Positions 24,805 through 33,031 of a DNA stretch of 64,000 bases are shown here, piece after piece (position 1 is the first letter of the stretch; every line of letters begins with the position of its first letter). Origin of the DNA: an uncultured Alphaproteobacteria bacterium (GTDB lineage Bacteria > Pseudomonadota > Alphaproteobacteria > RF32 > CAG-239); contig CAKQRZ010000006.1 in assembly GCA_934271715.1 (NCBI GenBank), positions 46,614-110,613 on the forward strand, read 5' to 3'. Both the position numbers and the translations under genes were made by a program. The notes under the pieces are model-generated. The model was not told the origin of the DNA. It worked only from the letters and a program-made list of their open reading frames with translations, and made no database searches.

Positions 24805-25946
24805 ATGAAAAATAAGCTATTCAAAGGTCTCTCTCTCTCTCTGCAAATCCTGAACATCTGATTATAGGCGCTTTTTCTGCCGTTCAGCACGTTTTTGCAG
24901 GGTTTGGCAGAAAAAATGATACTTTCGGTAATAACGCATTAAGAACAAAACTAGAAGGCGGCACGTTTCCGCGCTTTTCCAGCACCAATTTCAACGTCAT
25001 TCTTCGCCGGTACTCCCTGCTGGAAGTACCATGGCGGAGAATCCATAACGTCATTGCTAAAGCAATGTCAATATGCGTTGCCGTTGGCAACAAAGTCAGG
25101 GATACTCGTCTGCCACAGCCTGCGGGGTGTGGCGACAAGTATGACGTTTCTAGTTTGTGTTCTAGATTGCTTCGTCGTTGCACTCCTCGCAATGACGGTA
25201 CAAGTAACGGCGAGGGATTGCACCGCCCTTGTTGCAACAAGATTCTAGGCACAGACTGTGCGTCACGGCCTAGTATGACTGGTGCTAGAGGCGCAAACAT
25301 GCTAGGTCGGTCTATGATAGAAATGCTCGGAGTCCTTGCCATTATCGGCGTATTATCAGTCGGTGGGATTGCAGGTTATAGCAAAGCCATGGAGCAGTTT
25401 AGAATTAACAAAGCCATAAGCGAATACAGCATGCTTATTTTCGGAATGCTGGAGCATTTAGACGATTTTAAGAAAACCACTACCGGCATGACTGAAAACG
25501 CCGAAGTTTTTACGGTTGCAGAATCTCTTAGTTTAGTTCCGCAAAGCTGGAATAAAATCAACAACCTGCAATATGAAGACTCTTTCGGCAATATGATTCA
25601 GCTCTGGATTTTGAAAAACTATCAAGCTGCCGAAGGAGCCACGGTTTTAACCTTTGATTTTTACTTAGGCGGTGTTACCAAAGTCAGCGACTCTCAAAAC
25701 ATTTCTGCCAATTTTTCCGCCAAGCTCTGCACGGAAATATATCAAAAAATAGCTATTCCCCTGCATGCGGCGGCGTGGAACGCAAATCTTTATAAATCCG
25801 GCGGAGACGGAATATTTGTTTCCGGCGACAGACTTTGCGACGGTTCGGAAAAATGCTTAAGCAATATTTCGCTGGCAGAAGTTCACAGCATTTGCGAGGC
25901 CTGCGCCCGCAGCAGCGAAGTCTGCGCCATTGCCATGCATTTTTAA
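24805..25946 (+). CDS. Phase-variable prepilin-like protein, locus B (frame OFF)
   Basis: ATG 24805 with AGGAAAG upstream gives MKNKLFKGLSLSLQILNI and a stop at 24859, because the CT tract has 7 units. With 6 units the frame continues without any stop for more than 450 bases (ANPEHLIIGAFSAVQHVF...) into G-RSMIEMLGVLAIIG, giving a 167-residue leader. The extra leader length compared with loci A and C comes from several dispersed repeats (25084-25291), all readable in frame. The mature pilin has a variable middle and a C-terminal Cys cluster (LCDGSEKC, ICEACARSSEVC). The segment from 25065 is open on its own, with only an internal ATG as a possible start. Confidence 0.75.
24829..24842 (+). repeat. 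(CT)7 dinucleotide tract, locus B
   Basis: Seven CT units, same position and flanks as in locus A. In-frame counts are 6 or 9. Confidence 0.95.
25084..25150 (+). repeat. REP-like element (type C) in leader B
   Basis: GGCAACAAAGTCAGGGATAC through CTGCCACAGCCTGCGGGG to AAGTATGACGTTT. A close copy in the opposite orientation is at 61755-61835. Both are read in frame in their genes as NKVRDTRLPQPxGCGDKYDV. Confidence 0.85.
25165..25197 (+). repeat. REP-like element (type A) in leader B
   Basis: GATTGCTTCGTCGTTGCACT..CCTCGCAATGACG, reading LLRRCTPRND in the pilin frame. Confidence 0.85.
25231..25291 (+). repeat. REP-like element (type B) in leader B
   Basis: GTTGCAACAAGATTCTAGGC...GGTGCTAGAGG. 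Relative to its gene it is inverted compared with the copies at 24391 and 61926, yet still free of stops (CNKILGTDCASRPSMTGARG). Confidence 0.85.
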
Positions 25947-25957
25947 AAGCCCCTGGC

Positions 25958-26356
25958 CTAGCTGCTGAATTTTTTCATAGCTTTTTCAAAACTGCCCAGC
26001 TTCACAGCTTCTTCATAAAGCTTGACTTTATAGTCAATTTTCTGCAGGTATTTTTGAAACTGCTCAATTTGCGCCAAAACTTTCAGCTGCTGCTGCTTAA
26101 ACATTTCCAAGCGCTGCGGCAAAGTAGAATCGCCCTCGCGGAACCAGTCTATATACTGCTTAATGCCTTTAAGCGGCATACCGGTTTTTTTGAGGCATTC
26201 AATAATAGAAAGCCAGCCTAAATCATTATCCGAAAACATGCGCAAGCCGGAACTGCTTTTGCGCACAAACGGCAGCAGCCCCTCTTTTTCATAATAGCGC
26301 AGGGTGTGGACGGTCAGTCCGGTTTTGGCAGCAACTTGCCCGATGGAATAGTACAT
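25958..26356 (-). CDS. MerR-family regulator, AdhR/NmlR-like
   Basis: A 132-residue regulator with the MerR winged helix at the N-terminus (YSIGQVAAKTGLTVHTLRYYEKEGLLP), then FSDNDLGWLSIIECLKKTGMPLKGI and a dimerisation coiled coil. A single Cys at residue 54 in IECLKKTGM matches the conserved Cys of AdhR-type, aldehyde/electrophile-sensing members. It is divergent from the exported flavodoxin gene, whose promoter has the MerR layout (19-base spacer with a dyad). It therefore most likely activates that gene. Confidence 0.88.
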   Translation of the reverse strand: MYYSIGQVAAKTGLTVHTLRYYEKEGLLPFVRKSSSGLRMFSDNDLGWLSIIECLKKTGMPLKGIKQYIDWFREGDSTLPQRLEMFKQQQLKVLAQIEQFQKYLQKIDYKVKLYEEAVKLGSFEKAMKKFSS

Positions 26357-26407
26357 CTTTAACTTCTCCGTAAAGTAAATATTTTTTGTGTATCTTTCAA
26401 AAAAGTC

Positions 26408-26438
26408 TTGACTTAGAGTAACCTCTAAAGATTAAACT
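26408..26438 (+). promoter_or_regulatory. MerR-type promoter/operator of the flavodoxin gene
   Basis: TTGACT, a long 19-base spacer, TAAACT, with the dyad TTAGAG-TAAC-CTCTAA (26413-26428) centred in the spacer. Overlong spacers with a central dyad are the hallmark of MerR activation by DNA distortion. Confidence 0.85.
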
Positions 26439-26472
26439 TTCAAGCGTTAAAGAAAAAATTTCAGGAGGAAAA

Positions 26473-27060
26473 ATGTCTAGATTACTTATTTTCGCCTTGG
26501 CTGTAATCGCTGTTTTCGCCGGCTTTTCAACCTATCAGAAAGCTCTGGCGCAAACAGCAGAAGCTGCAGAAGCCGCACCGAAGAATAACGGTAAAATCTT
26601 AATCGCCTACTATTCTTGGTCAGGACATACTAAAAAAGTTGCCGAAGCCATTCAAGAAGAAATCGGCGGCGACTTGTTTGAAATTCAGCCGGAAACGCCT
26701 TATTCCGACGACTACAAAACTGTTGTAGACCAAGCCAAAAAAGAAATCAGCGACGGCTATCGTCCGGCTCTGAAAAACAATGTTGAAAATATTGCTCAAT
26801 ATGACACTATGTTTATCGGTTCGCCGAACTGGTGGGGGACAATCGCTCCGGTGGTCAGCACATTTATTGAACAAAACGACTTATCCGGCAAAACCGTGGT
26901 TCCGTTTATTACGCACGGCAGCGGCGGCGAACAAAACACCATTACAGACTTAGAAAAACAATGCAAGGGCTGTTTGGTGCAGAAAAACGGCTGGGTCGGC
27001 TTGAGCAGCCGCACTTGGGGAATTTCCGGCTGGCTGAAAGATATCGGCTTTAAGAAATAA
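26473..27060 (+). CDS. Exported flavodoxin-like protein
   Basis: A 195-residue protein with an N-terminal signal peptide or anchor (LLIFALAVIAVFAGF... ending near ALAQ) and a flavodoxin domain: FMN phosphate loop AYYSWSGHTKKVAEAI, FIGSPNWWGTIAPVV and a C-terminal GLSSRTWGISGWLKDIG. Flavodoxin domains are usually cytoplasmic, so an exported one would act as a periplasmic FMN protein with an unknown electron partner. CAGGAGG is just before the ATG. Control by the divergent MerR protein is likely. Confidence 0.87.
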   Translation: MSRLLIFALAVIAVFAGFSTYQKALAQTAEAAEAAPKNNGKILIAYYSWSGHTKKVAEAIQEEIGGDLFEIQPETPYSDDYKTVVDQAKKEISDGYRPALKNNVENIAQYDTMFIGSPNWWGTIAPVVSTFIEQNDLSGKTVVPFITHGSGGEQNTITDLEKQCKGCLVQKNGWVGLSSRTWGISGWLKDIGFKK

Positions 27061-27078
27061 CCGGTAAGAAACAAGCGG

Positions 27079-27110
27079 AGCGGCGATAGCAATACCGCCG
27101 CTTTGTTTTT
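27079..27110. terminator. Terminator after flavodoxin gene
   Basis: AGCGGCG/CGCCGCT stem (27079-27085, 27096-27102) followed by TTGTTTTT. Confidence 0.75.
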
Positions 27111-27127
27111 ATAAATTATTGCTGATT

Positions 27128-28582
27128 TCAATCGGCTTTTCTTTTGTAAAAACCTTCATAGACTTCTTCATATTTATCATATATTTCCGGTTTTACGATG
27201 AAATTCTGCAGATTGTGATAATTATCCGGCGGCAAAGCATCTTTTTCCAAATCCGTATCACATTTAATATTTTTATTCATAGAAATATATTCAATTTTAT
27301 TGGCCTGCAGATAGTCATTTATATCAAATTCCGGATATCGGTTATATAGAATGCTGTCAATAGCTTCCATATACGGATAAAACCAATAATAGTGGTGCAG
27401 ATGCTCCCAGACATAAAATACATCTCCGCAGTTTAACACGGTTTTATTTTCTGAACTTTCCAGCAAACGCATAATTCTCAGCGTGTTTTTGTTATTATAA
27501 AGACACAGCATAAAAGCATTGATAAAAATACCGGCAATAAGGCACAATTTTATGGTATTTATTAAAACGCTGTCGGTTATATCTCGGCAAATTAAGGCAA
27601 AAATTACTGCCGAGAAAATAAAAAAGTATACAAAATAATGAGGCAGCGCAGCAGAAAAACATAGCAGGTGAAATATTTCGCCAACTAGTAAAATAATTAC
27701 TATATTAGTGTTGAAATCTGTTTTATGCTTAATAAGAAGAAATGCTGATACGGCTATTGCCAAAACAATATATATTCCGTAAGAGTTTATAGTCGGGTCA
27801 TTATAAATTGTCAGGTCGTTTGAAAAAGGAGCTGCTTTAAACAAATAGCTGTTAAACACCCAGTTCAGCTGAAAATATGCCGCCAGCGAATCCGTAAAAT
27901 ATAAAAACATCAGCGTCGCGCTCAAAATAAGCAGAGGCGCGACAAGAGCGGCGCCCAATGCTTTACAGCTGATTTGTTTTTTATACAGCAGCCAAATTGC
28001 CGGAAATATCAAAGGGAAAATACTGAATATCAGCGTCTGTAAAAATAAAAACGAGATGGTAAAACTAACCCCGCACCAAACTAAATCTTTTGTTTTTTTA
28101 TTTTGGCAAAAAGCAAAAAACTGATACAATCCCAGCAAATAGAAAAAGCGTGCGAAAGTATCCGGCTTAAAAATTGAAAAAGTGTACCAGCTTACATAAA
28201 TTATAAAATAAAAGCATACAGCAAGGCAAGCCGTTTTAATTCCGCCGAAAAAACGTTTTACCCAAAAGAAAAAAACAGTCAGGCTTCCGGCAGAAAACAA
28301 TAAAGCAGCAAGTCTGGCTATATACAAATCAACCTCAAAATGCTGCGGCAAAATTTTCATCAGCGGCGCCCAGACAAACCACAGCAAAGGATGATGATGT
28401 TCAAAAAAATCACGATAAGGCAAATATCCCTGAGTAATAAGCCAGCTTACGCGTAAATGCTCCATTTCATCAACTATCGCCGTGTTGCCGTAAAAATAGC
28501 ACACGGCAACACCCAGCGTATTTAAAAACAACATTATAAAAATAAATGGATAAAATGATTTTCGCTGATAGATGTTTTCCAT
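27128..28582 (-). CDS. GT-C type membrane glycosyltransferase (ArnT/PMT-like)
   Basis: A 484-residue protein with about ten to twelve membrane helices. After the first helix it has the acidic loop IVDEMEHLRVSWLITQGYLP and a HHHPLLWFVWAPL block, the usual arrangement of GT39/GT83 enzymes that use polyprenyl-phosphate sugars; the Asp-Glu pair would be the catalytic acid site. The C-terminal ~100 residues are a soluble domain. The acceptor (lipid A, glycan or protein) is unknown. GGAG lies 7 bases before the ATG. It is downstream of tolQRA on the same strand. Confidence 0.75.
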   Translation of the reverse strand: MENIYQRKSFYPFIFIMLFLNTLGVAVCYFYGNTAIVDEMEHLRVSWLITQGYLPYRDFFEHHHPLLWFVWAPLMKILPQHFEVDLYIARLAALLFSAGSLTVFFFWVKRFFGGIKTACLAVCFYFIIYVSWYTFSIFKPDTFARFFYLLGLYQFFAFCQNKKTKDLVWCGVSFTISFLFLQTLIFSIFPLIFPAIWLLYKKQISCKALGAALVAPLLILSATLMFLYFTDSLAAYFQLNWVFNSYLFKAAPFSNDLTIYNDPTINSYGIYIVLAIAVSAFLLIKHKTDFNTNIVIILLVGEIFHLLCFSAALPHYFVYFFIFSAVIFALICRDITDSVLINTIKLCLIAGIFINAFMLCLYNNKNTLRIMRLLESSENKTVLNCGDVFYVWEHLHHYYWFYPYMEAIDSILYNRYPEFDINDYLQANKIEYISMNKNIKCDTDLEKDALPPDNYHNLQNFIVKPEIYDKYEEVYEGFYKRKAD

Positions 28583-28615
28583 ATCAAGCTCCAGAGATAG
28601 TTTAAGACTGCTCTT

Positions 28616-29617
28616 TTAGTTGACGCCTTTATCCAGCGGGTCAAAGTTCAGGCGCAGGGTGCTCCAGCTGTCATAATTGCCCGAATATTTGCCGGCAAAC
28701 ACATCCTTAAACGCCTGCTGAGTGGCAATAATGGCGCGCTGAGCGCTTTCGGCTACCGAACGATAGCTTGGGTCGGAATTAAAGCGGCTCATATCCAGAA
28801 ATTCAATCTTTTTAATACTGCCGTCGCGGTTCAGATATACTCTGATTTCTACCCGCATATTTTCTACGCCGATAGCTCCCGGGTCCAAGTTCCAGTTTTG
28901 GCGCAGCAGGCTGGCAATGGCGTCGGTTTCGGTAATTGTTAAGTCGCTCAGATATGAACCGTTGCTGCTGCCGCCCTCAATACCCATGTTATTGACCTGC
29001 GTACCCTCTTTAATCATAGCGCTCTGCGTGGTTTCGCCGATATCCAGATTTTTAGTATTGTCAATCTCCTGCATCAGGCTCTTTAAAGCGCTGCTTTGCA
29101 AAGCGGCCTTTTCTTCAGGCTTAGCTTTTTTAGTATCTTTCGGCTTATTATCCGGCTGCGGCTTTGGTTTAGGCTTTGGCTTAGAATCCGGAACTGGCGG
29201 CTTTTTAGGCGTAGGTTTCGGGTCGGGTTTTCTATCCGGTTTCTTTTCCGGCTTAGGCGCTTCCAGATAGTCTTGCTTTACTTCAGTCGGCTGCTCGTCC
29301 GGAGCGGTTTCCGGCTGTTTTTCCGGAGCAGCTTTAGGCTCTGGCTTTGCCGGTTCCGGCTCAGGCTCCGGCGCCGTATCTTTAGTATATTGCACTTCTT
29401 CTTTGCGCTCAGCCACGGTTGCCTTGCGGTCTTCCGGACCAAACTCGGCCTTAGCCGGCAAGTTGGTCATTTCATCAATGCGTACCTGCGACAAATCAAC
29501 AATAATCGGCGCGCTGCCCAAAGTTAAATCATTATGCCAAAAATTCGGCATATCAATCATAAAGAGCAAAAACACCGCTATATGCAGAAATATGGATTGT
29601 TTCAGGTACTTATTCAT
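28616..29617 (-). CDS. tolA: TolA-like protein of the Tol-Pal system
   Basis: A 333-residue protein with one N-terminal membrane helix (QSIFLHIAVFLLFMIDMP), a long Pro/Lys/Glu-rich periplasmic stalk (about residues 80-170; EPEPEPAKPEPK and DSKPKPKPKPQPD types) and a C-terminal TonB/TolA-like domain (VEIRVYLNRDGSIKKIEFLD). It links the inner-membrane TolQR motor to TolB/Pal during envelope constriction. It is 6 bases after tolR. tolB and pal do not follow here, which is unusual for proteobacteria. Confidence 0.88.
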   Translation of the reverse strand: MNKYLKQSIFLHIAVFLLFMIDMPNFWHNDLTLGSAPIIVDLSQVRIDEMTNLPAKAEFGPEDRKATVAERKEEVQYTKDTAPEPEPEPAKPEPKAAPEKQPETAPDEQPTEVKQDYLEAPKPEKKPDRKPDPKPTPKKPPVPDSKPKPKPKPQPDNKPKDTKKAKPEEKAALQSSALKSLMQEIDNTKNLDIGETTQSAMIKEGTQVNNMGIEGGSSNGSYLSDLTITETDAIASLLRQNWNLDPGAIGVENMRVEIRVYLNRDGSIKKIEFLDMSRFNSDPSYRSVAESAQRAIIATQQAFKDVFAGKYSGNYDSWSTLRLNFDPLDKGVN

Positions 29618-29623
29618 CGGCTG

Positions 29624-30091
29624 CTATTTCTTACTTTTAGTCTTGTTTTTTGTATTGTTTTTACCGGCATACGGCTTAGCTTCGGTCTTCAGCCCTACTT
29701 TATCATAACCGGCTTCTTTCAGCATAGCCATTAAACCGATAACCCGTCCGTAAGCTGTTGTCGTATCGCCGGAAATAGTTACGGACAAAGCATCATTAGC
29801 GCCTTTAATACCTTTCAGGCGTTCCAGAATATCGTCATCGTTCACTACAGATTCGCCGATATAGTAATAACCCTCTTTATCTACGCTGATATTGACAGAC
29901 GTTTCATTGCCCTCCAAGCTTTTTCCGCCGACTTTAGGCAAATCCAACGGAATGCCGGAAGTCATCAGCGGAGCGGCAACCATAAACACCACCAGCAAAA
30001 CCATCATCACGTCCATAAGGTTGGTAATATTTACATCGGCTTTGCGGCGCGACTGGCGGCGGGTATATAAAGAATTTTGCATAAATGCCAT
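29624..30091 (-). CDS. tolR: TolR / ExbD family biopolymer transport protein
   Basis: A 155-residue protein with a single N-terminal helix: ADVNITNLMDVMMVLLVVFMVAAPLM, in which the Asp of LMDVMMVLL is the proton-pathway Asp of the family. The periplasmic domain follows, with the GRVIGLMAMLKEAGYDKVGL end. The C-terminus is Lys-rich. GGGAGAG precedes the ATG; the tolQ stop lies 2 bases upstream. Confidence 0.93.
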   Translation of the reverse strand: MAFMQNSLYTRRQSRRKADVNITNLMDVMMVLLVVFMVAAPLMTSGIPLDLPKVGGKSLEGNETSVNISVDKEGYYYIGESVVNDDDILERLKGIKGANDALSVTISGDTTTAYGRVIGLMAMLKEAGYDKVGLKTEAKPYAGKNNTKNKTKSKK

Positions 30092-30093
30092 AA

Positions 30094-30843
30094 TTACTCT
30101 CCCGCCATGTCGGCTTTCAAAGTAGTTTCATCAATTTCACGAGACAAAATGGTTGTAAACTCGGCCATAAAGTTTTCCAGCTTTTTAGCATAGCGGTCAA
30201 TCGCCGTGGTAATAGCGTTATAGGCAACCACCGCCGGAATAGCGGCAATCAAGCCGAATGCGGTTGTAAACAGAGCCTCGGCAATACCCGGTGCCATAGC
30301 CGAAAGGGAGTTGCTTTGAGTAGCGGCAATAGCGTTAAAGCTGTTGATAATACCCCAAACCGTACCAAACAAACCAATCAGCGGAGCCACAGAACCGGTG
30401 GTAGCCAAAAAGCCCAAGTGCGTATCCAAGCTGTCCAATTCCTTATCCATAGACACCATCATAGCTTTTTCAATACGCTGCTGCAATGATACGCCGCGGA
30501 TGCTGCGGTCGGTTTTGCCTTTCATCAAGGTATTGCGTTTCCACTCGCGCATAGCCGCCACAAACATAGACGACATCGGGTCGCGCGGACGGTTGCCGAT
30601 AGCTTCAAAAAGTCTATCCAGAGAGCCGCCGGACCAAAAAGCCTCTTCAAACTTTTTAGACAAGCTGCGCACCTGACGCAAGGTAGAAAATTTTTCCATG
30701 ATAATCGCCCAAGACCAAACTGAAACGGCTATCAAGCCAATCATAACCACCTTGGTAATTGTGTCGGACGACCATACCAAATCCCATAAAGACATCTGTT
30801 CCGTTGCGGTTTGTGCAACATCTGAAAGAGTTTGTGTTTCCAT
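30094..30843 (-). CDS. tolQ: TolQ / ExbB family proton channel protein
   Basis: About 249 residues, three membrane helices, with the MotA/TolQ/ExbB core GFLATTGSVAPLIGLFGTVWG and GIAEALFTTAFGLIAAIPAVVAYN. It forms the proton-driven stator with TolR. The start is at METQTLSDV because AAGG lies 9 bases upstream; the frame reaches 30867. First gene of tolQ-tolR-tolA. Confidence 0.94.
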   Translation of the reverse strand: METQTLSDVAQTATEQMSLWDLVWSSDTITKVVMIGLIAVSVWSWAIIMEKFSTLRQVRSLSKKFEEAFWSGGSLDRLFEAIGNRPRDPMSSMFVAAMREWKRNTLMKGKTDRSIRGVSLQQRIEKAMMVSMDKELDSLDTHLGFLATTGSVAPLIGLFGTVWGIINSFNAIAATQSNSLSAMAPGIAEALFTTAFGLIAAIPAVVAYNAITTAIDRYAKKLENFMAEFTTILSREIDETTLKADMAGE

Positions 30844-30954
30844 TTGTATAACCTTATTAAATTGCAATTTTCTTTTATTGGCTCGTAAGTTAGCACGAAT
30901 TATTAAATATTCAATTAAATTTTAACAAAAAAGCATAATTTTTGTATAAAAAAA

Positions 30955-31001
30955 TATCGCGCCTATAAAACAAAAGTACATTTGATTTATAAAACGCGAT
31001 A
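30955..31001 (-). terminator. Hairpin after the 25-residue ORF
   Basis: TATCGCG/CGCGATA arms 33 bases apart, followed on the minus strand by a run of seven T. The inner part also pairs (TTTATA/TATAAA). Confidence 0.5.
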
Positions 31002-31004
31002 CAA

Positions 31005-31082
31005 TTAAGATAGTTCGGTTACGCTTGCTCCTAAAGATGCAACACCGCCGACTACCATAATAAATAAAAATACACTAACCAT
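31005..31082 (-). CDS. 25-residue hydrophobic small protein
   Basis: ATG to TAA encodes MVSVFLFIMVVGGVASLGAS and VTELS: one short membrane helix. The leader before the ATG is A/T-rich with no Shine-Dalgarno, like the next gene upstream (31135-31383), and a hairpin follows. Too short for certainty; kept because its flanks match those of other small genes in the window. Confidence 0.4.
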   Translation of the reverse strand: MVSVFLFIMVVGGVASLGASVTELS

Positions 31083-31134
31083 TGTTTTAAAAGTTTAAAG
31101 GGTTTAACATTTTTCTGAAATAATTTTCTGACGA

Positions 31135-31383
31135 TTAGCTGAAGATTTTTTTAACACCATTGTAAGCTAATATCATTGCAATGACATAGAAGAATCCAGC
31201 ACAAACGTTTGAAAAACTCCATGAAAAGCTTAAAACTGAGCTAAATGGTGCAAACAAAGATCCTAACCACCAAAAGAAAATTATCGCCAATACAGCACCG
31301 ATGATGTTTGAAATACCGGATAAATCGCTGTTGCGCAAAATACCCCAAACTACCAAAACGATGAAAGCAATTACAAGTCCCAT
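31135..31383 (-). CDS. Small membrane protein, 82 residues
   Basis: Three hydrophobic segments (LVIAFIVLVVWGIL, IIGAVLAIIFFWWLGSLF, NVCAGFFYVIAMILAY) with little hydrophilic sequence between them. Family not recognised. The ATG follows GTTAAACTCTTAAAATTTTT with no ribosome binding site, a pattern shared with several other orphan genes here (see findings). Confidence 0.6.
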   Translation of the reverse strand: MGLVIAFIVLVVWGILRNSDLSGISNIIGAVLAIIFFWWLGSLFAPFSSVLSFSWSFSNVCAGFFYVIAMILAYNGVKKIFS

Positions 31384-31562
31384 AATTAAAAAATTTTAAG
31401 AGTTTAACGATTGAATTTTAAATAACCTAAATTAAAGTAAAATAGACGTTAATCCTAAAACAGAAAAACTACGAAACCTATACATAACATGTAAACAAAA
31501 TTTCTTCTATAATACTTAATTTAATCAATTTTATTATAGACATTTTTTTGCATTTTGGCAAT

Positions 31563-31590
31563 AAAAAAAGAGACCGGAAGCCTCTTTTTT
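31563..31590 (-). terminator. Terminator of the secreted-protein operon
   Basis: AGAGGC/GGTCTCT stem with a short loop, followed on the minus strand by TTTTTTT. Confidence 0.75.
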
Positions 31591-31593
31591 GTT

Positions 31594-32229
31594 TTATTTT
31601 TTGCTTTGATACCACTTGACGGCATCGGCGCATTGTTCCTGCGTCATTCCCTTGACGCGGCAGCGGTTGACTTCCACTGTCGGCGCCTTATCCAAATTAT
31701 AGCACCCCTCGCCCAGCAGCACCACATCCTTATAGGTTCTTACACCCGGGTTGAGCCGGTTCATCTGAATAGAAGTATCCATATCCGGCCAATGCAGCTT
31801 AAAGCTGAAGTTTGTGACGCGTTCGGTTAAATCATTCAGCACATAAATACGCAGCGAACAGCGCACCCAATCGTCAAAACTGCGGTTGATTTTATAATCT
31901 TCGTACGAAATCAAAATAGAGCGCGGCGGATTGTCTATCACAATGTCGCCGTCAACCATTTTCAGAGTATAAACTTTGCGCTCGCTGTTATCATACACTT
32001 CCGGCTCGTCGTTGCTGAAATTTTTGACAACGTAGTTTGGAGCGCCGTTTTCATCCAATATCGGCATATCGGCGTTGTCTTTTTTTTGAGCTGCTGCAGA
32101 CGGCTGAGCCGTTTTAGCTTTTTGCTGCGCCTGAGTTTTCGGTGCATTTTGCGACGGCGCCAGCATCTGAGCCTGAACAGCTGAAGAAATTTCGCATAAA
32201 AGCAGCAATGTGCAAAGTTTTTTTAGCAT
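31594..32229 (-). CDS. Secreted protein of unknown function
   Basis: A 211-residue exported protein (signal peptide LCTLLLLCEISSAVQA, cleavage before QML), then a Gln/Ala/Lys-rich linker to about residue 52. The folded part (VYTLKMVDGDIVIDNPPRS...VRCSLRIYVLNDLTERVTNFSF) ends with a C-terminal Cys pair or triad (EGCYNL, NRCRV, EQCADA). NFSFKLHWPD here and AKLKFSWED in the next gene upstream look alike, so the two may be distant relatives. It follows that gene by 17 bases in one operon. Confidence 0.7.
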   Translation of the reverse strand: MLKKLCTLLLLCEISSAVQAQMLAPSQNAPKTQAQQKAKTAQPSAAAQKKDNADMPILDENGAPNYVVKNFSNDEPEVYDNSERKVYTLKMVDGDIVIDNPPRSILISYEDYKINRSFDDWVRCSLRIYVLNDLTERVTNFSFKLHWPDMDTSIQMNRLNPGVRTYKDVVLLGEGCYNLDKAPTVEVNRCRVKGMTQEQCADAVKWYQSKK

Positions 32230-32246
32230 ATTTTTTACCCTGAATA

Positions 32247-32954
32247 TTATTTGATTTCAGCCAAAGTAGCGTTGATATTCTGCAAATCTCTCATAGCATC
32301 GTCATAATCGGTTTTAATTTTTGCCACTTCGCTGGCTTTTTCTTTTTCTGCCTGCTGAGCAATCACGCTTTCCGGAACATCTTTAAATTCTGAGTAATAT
32401 TCCGGATTTTTGGAATCTATATAGTCAAAGTTGCCGGCGCAGCCTTTGCCTTGGCTGACAACCTTGCTGTTTTTAACCTGAACTTTTTCGCCTTCGTTCA
32501 TGCAGGATTCCACCGTATAGGTCAAGTTGTCAAACAGCAGGAAGCACTTGTCGGTGTCTACGCTGACTTGAAAGCTTTTCTGCGCATGCGAAGCAATATC
32601 GCTCATGGTTACATCGGCCGAAACAACAGTTTTAGCGTCTTTACCGGTGTTTACTTTAATATCCTGACCGTTCAGGCTGAATTTGCCGGAAATATTATCT
32701 TCCCACGAAAACTTCAGTTTAGCTTCCGCAACAGCCTTGTTCATGCGGTTGAAAGCAGTCACGATAAAATTACATTTATCAATAATTCCGTCTTTATTGG
32801 TAACCGGCTGAATATTTTCTATACGGAAGATAATGGCGCCCACATCGGAAGTCTCTTCTTCTTTTTTAGCTTCATCGGCATAAGCCGGATTTAAGGCGGC
32901 TGCCATAGTCAAAGCGCCTAAACCGGATAATAACATTTTGTTAAAAATACGCAT
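32247..32954 (-). CDS. Secreted protein of unknown function, operon partner
   Basis: A 235-residue exported protein: signal peptide ending ALNPAYA before DEAKK, a beta-rich middle with four Cys (DKCNFI, DKCFLL, ESCMNE, KGCAGN) that would form disulfides in the periplasm, and a charged C-terminal helix (EKEKASEVAKIKTDYDDAM). No family recognised. GGAG lies 7 bases before the ATG. Confidence 0.7.
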   Translation of the reverse strand: MRIFNKMLLSGLGALTMAAALNPAYADEAKKEEETSDVGAIIFRIENIQPVTNKDGIIDKCNFIVTAFNRMNKAVAEAKLKFSWEDNISGKFSLNGQDIKVNTGKDAKTVVSADVTMSDIASHAQKSFQVSVDTDKCFLLFDNLTYTVESCMNEGEKVQVKNSKVVSQGKGCAGNFDYIDSKNPEYYSEFKDVPESVIAQQAEKEKASEVAKIKTDYDDAMRDLQNINATLAEIK

Positions 32955-33031
32955 TTTTTTACTCCAAACTATTTAAATATGCTGACAGTATATTGCCTTA
33001 TTATTTAATTTTCCTTAATTTTTTGAAAAAT

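Noticed and set aside
25084..25291. CRISPR-like repeat cluster
   Set aside because: Repeats are of different types, not regularly spaced, palindromic and coding; no cas genes.
24884..25342. 152-codon minus-strand ORF across leader B
   Set aside because: Its open frame comes from REP-like repeats being readable in several frames; it has no start signals and opposes the pilin gene.
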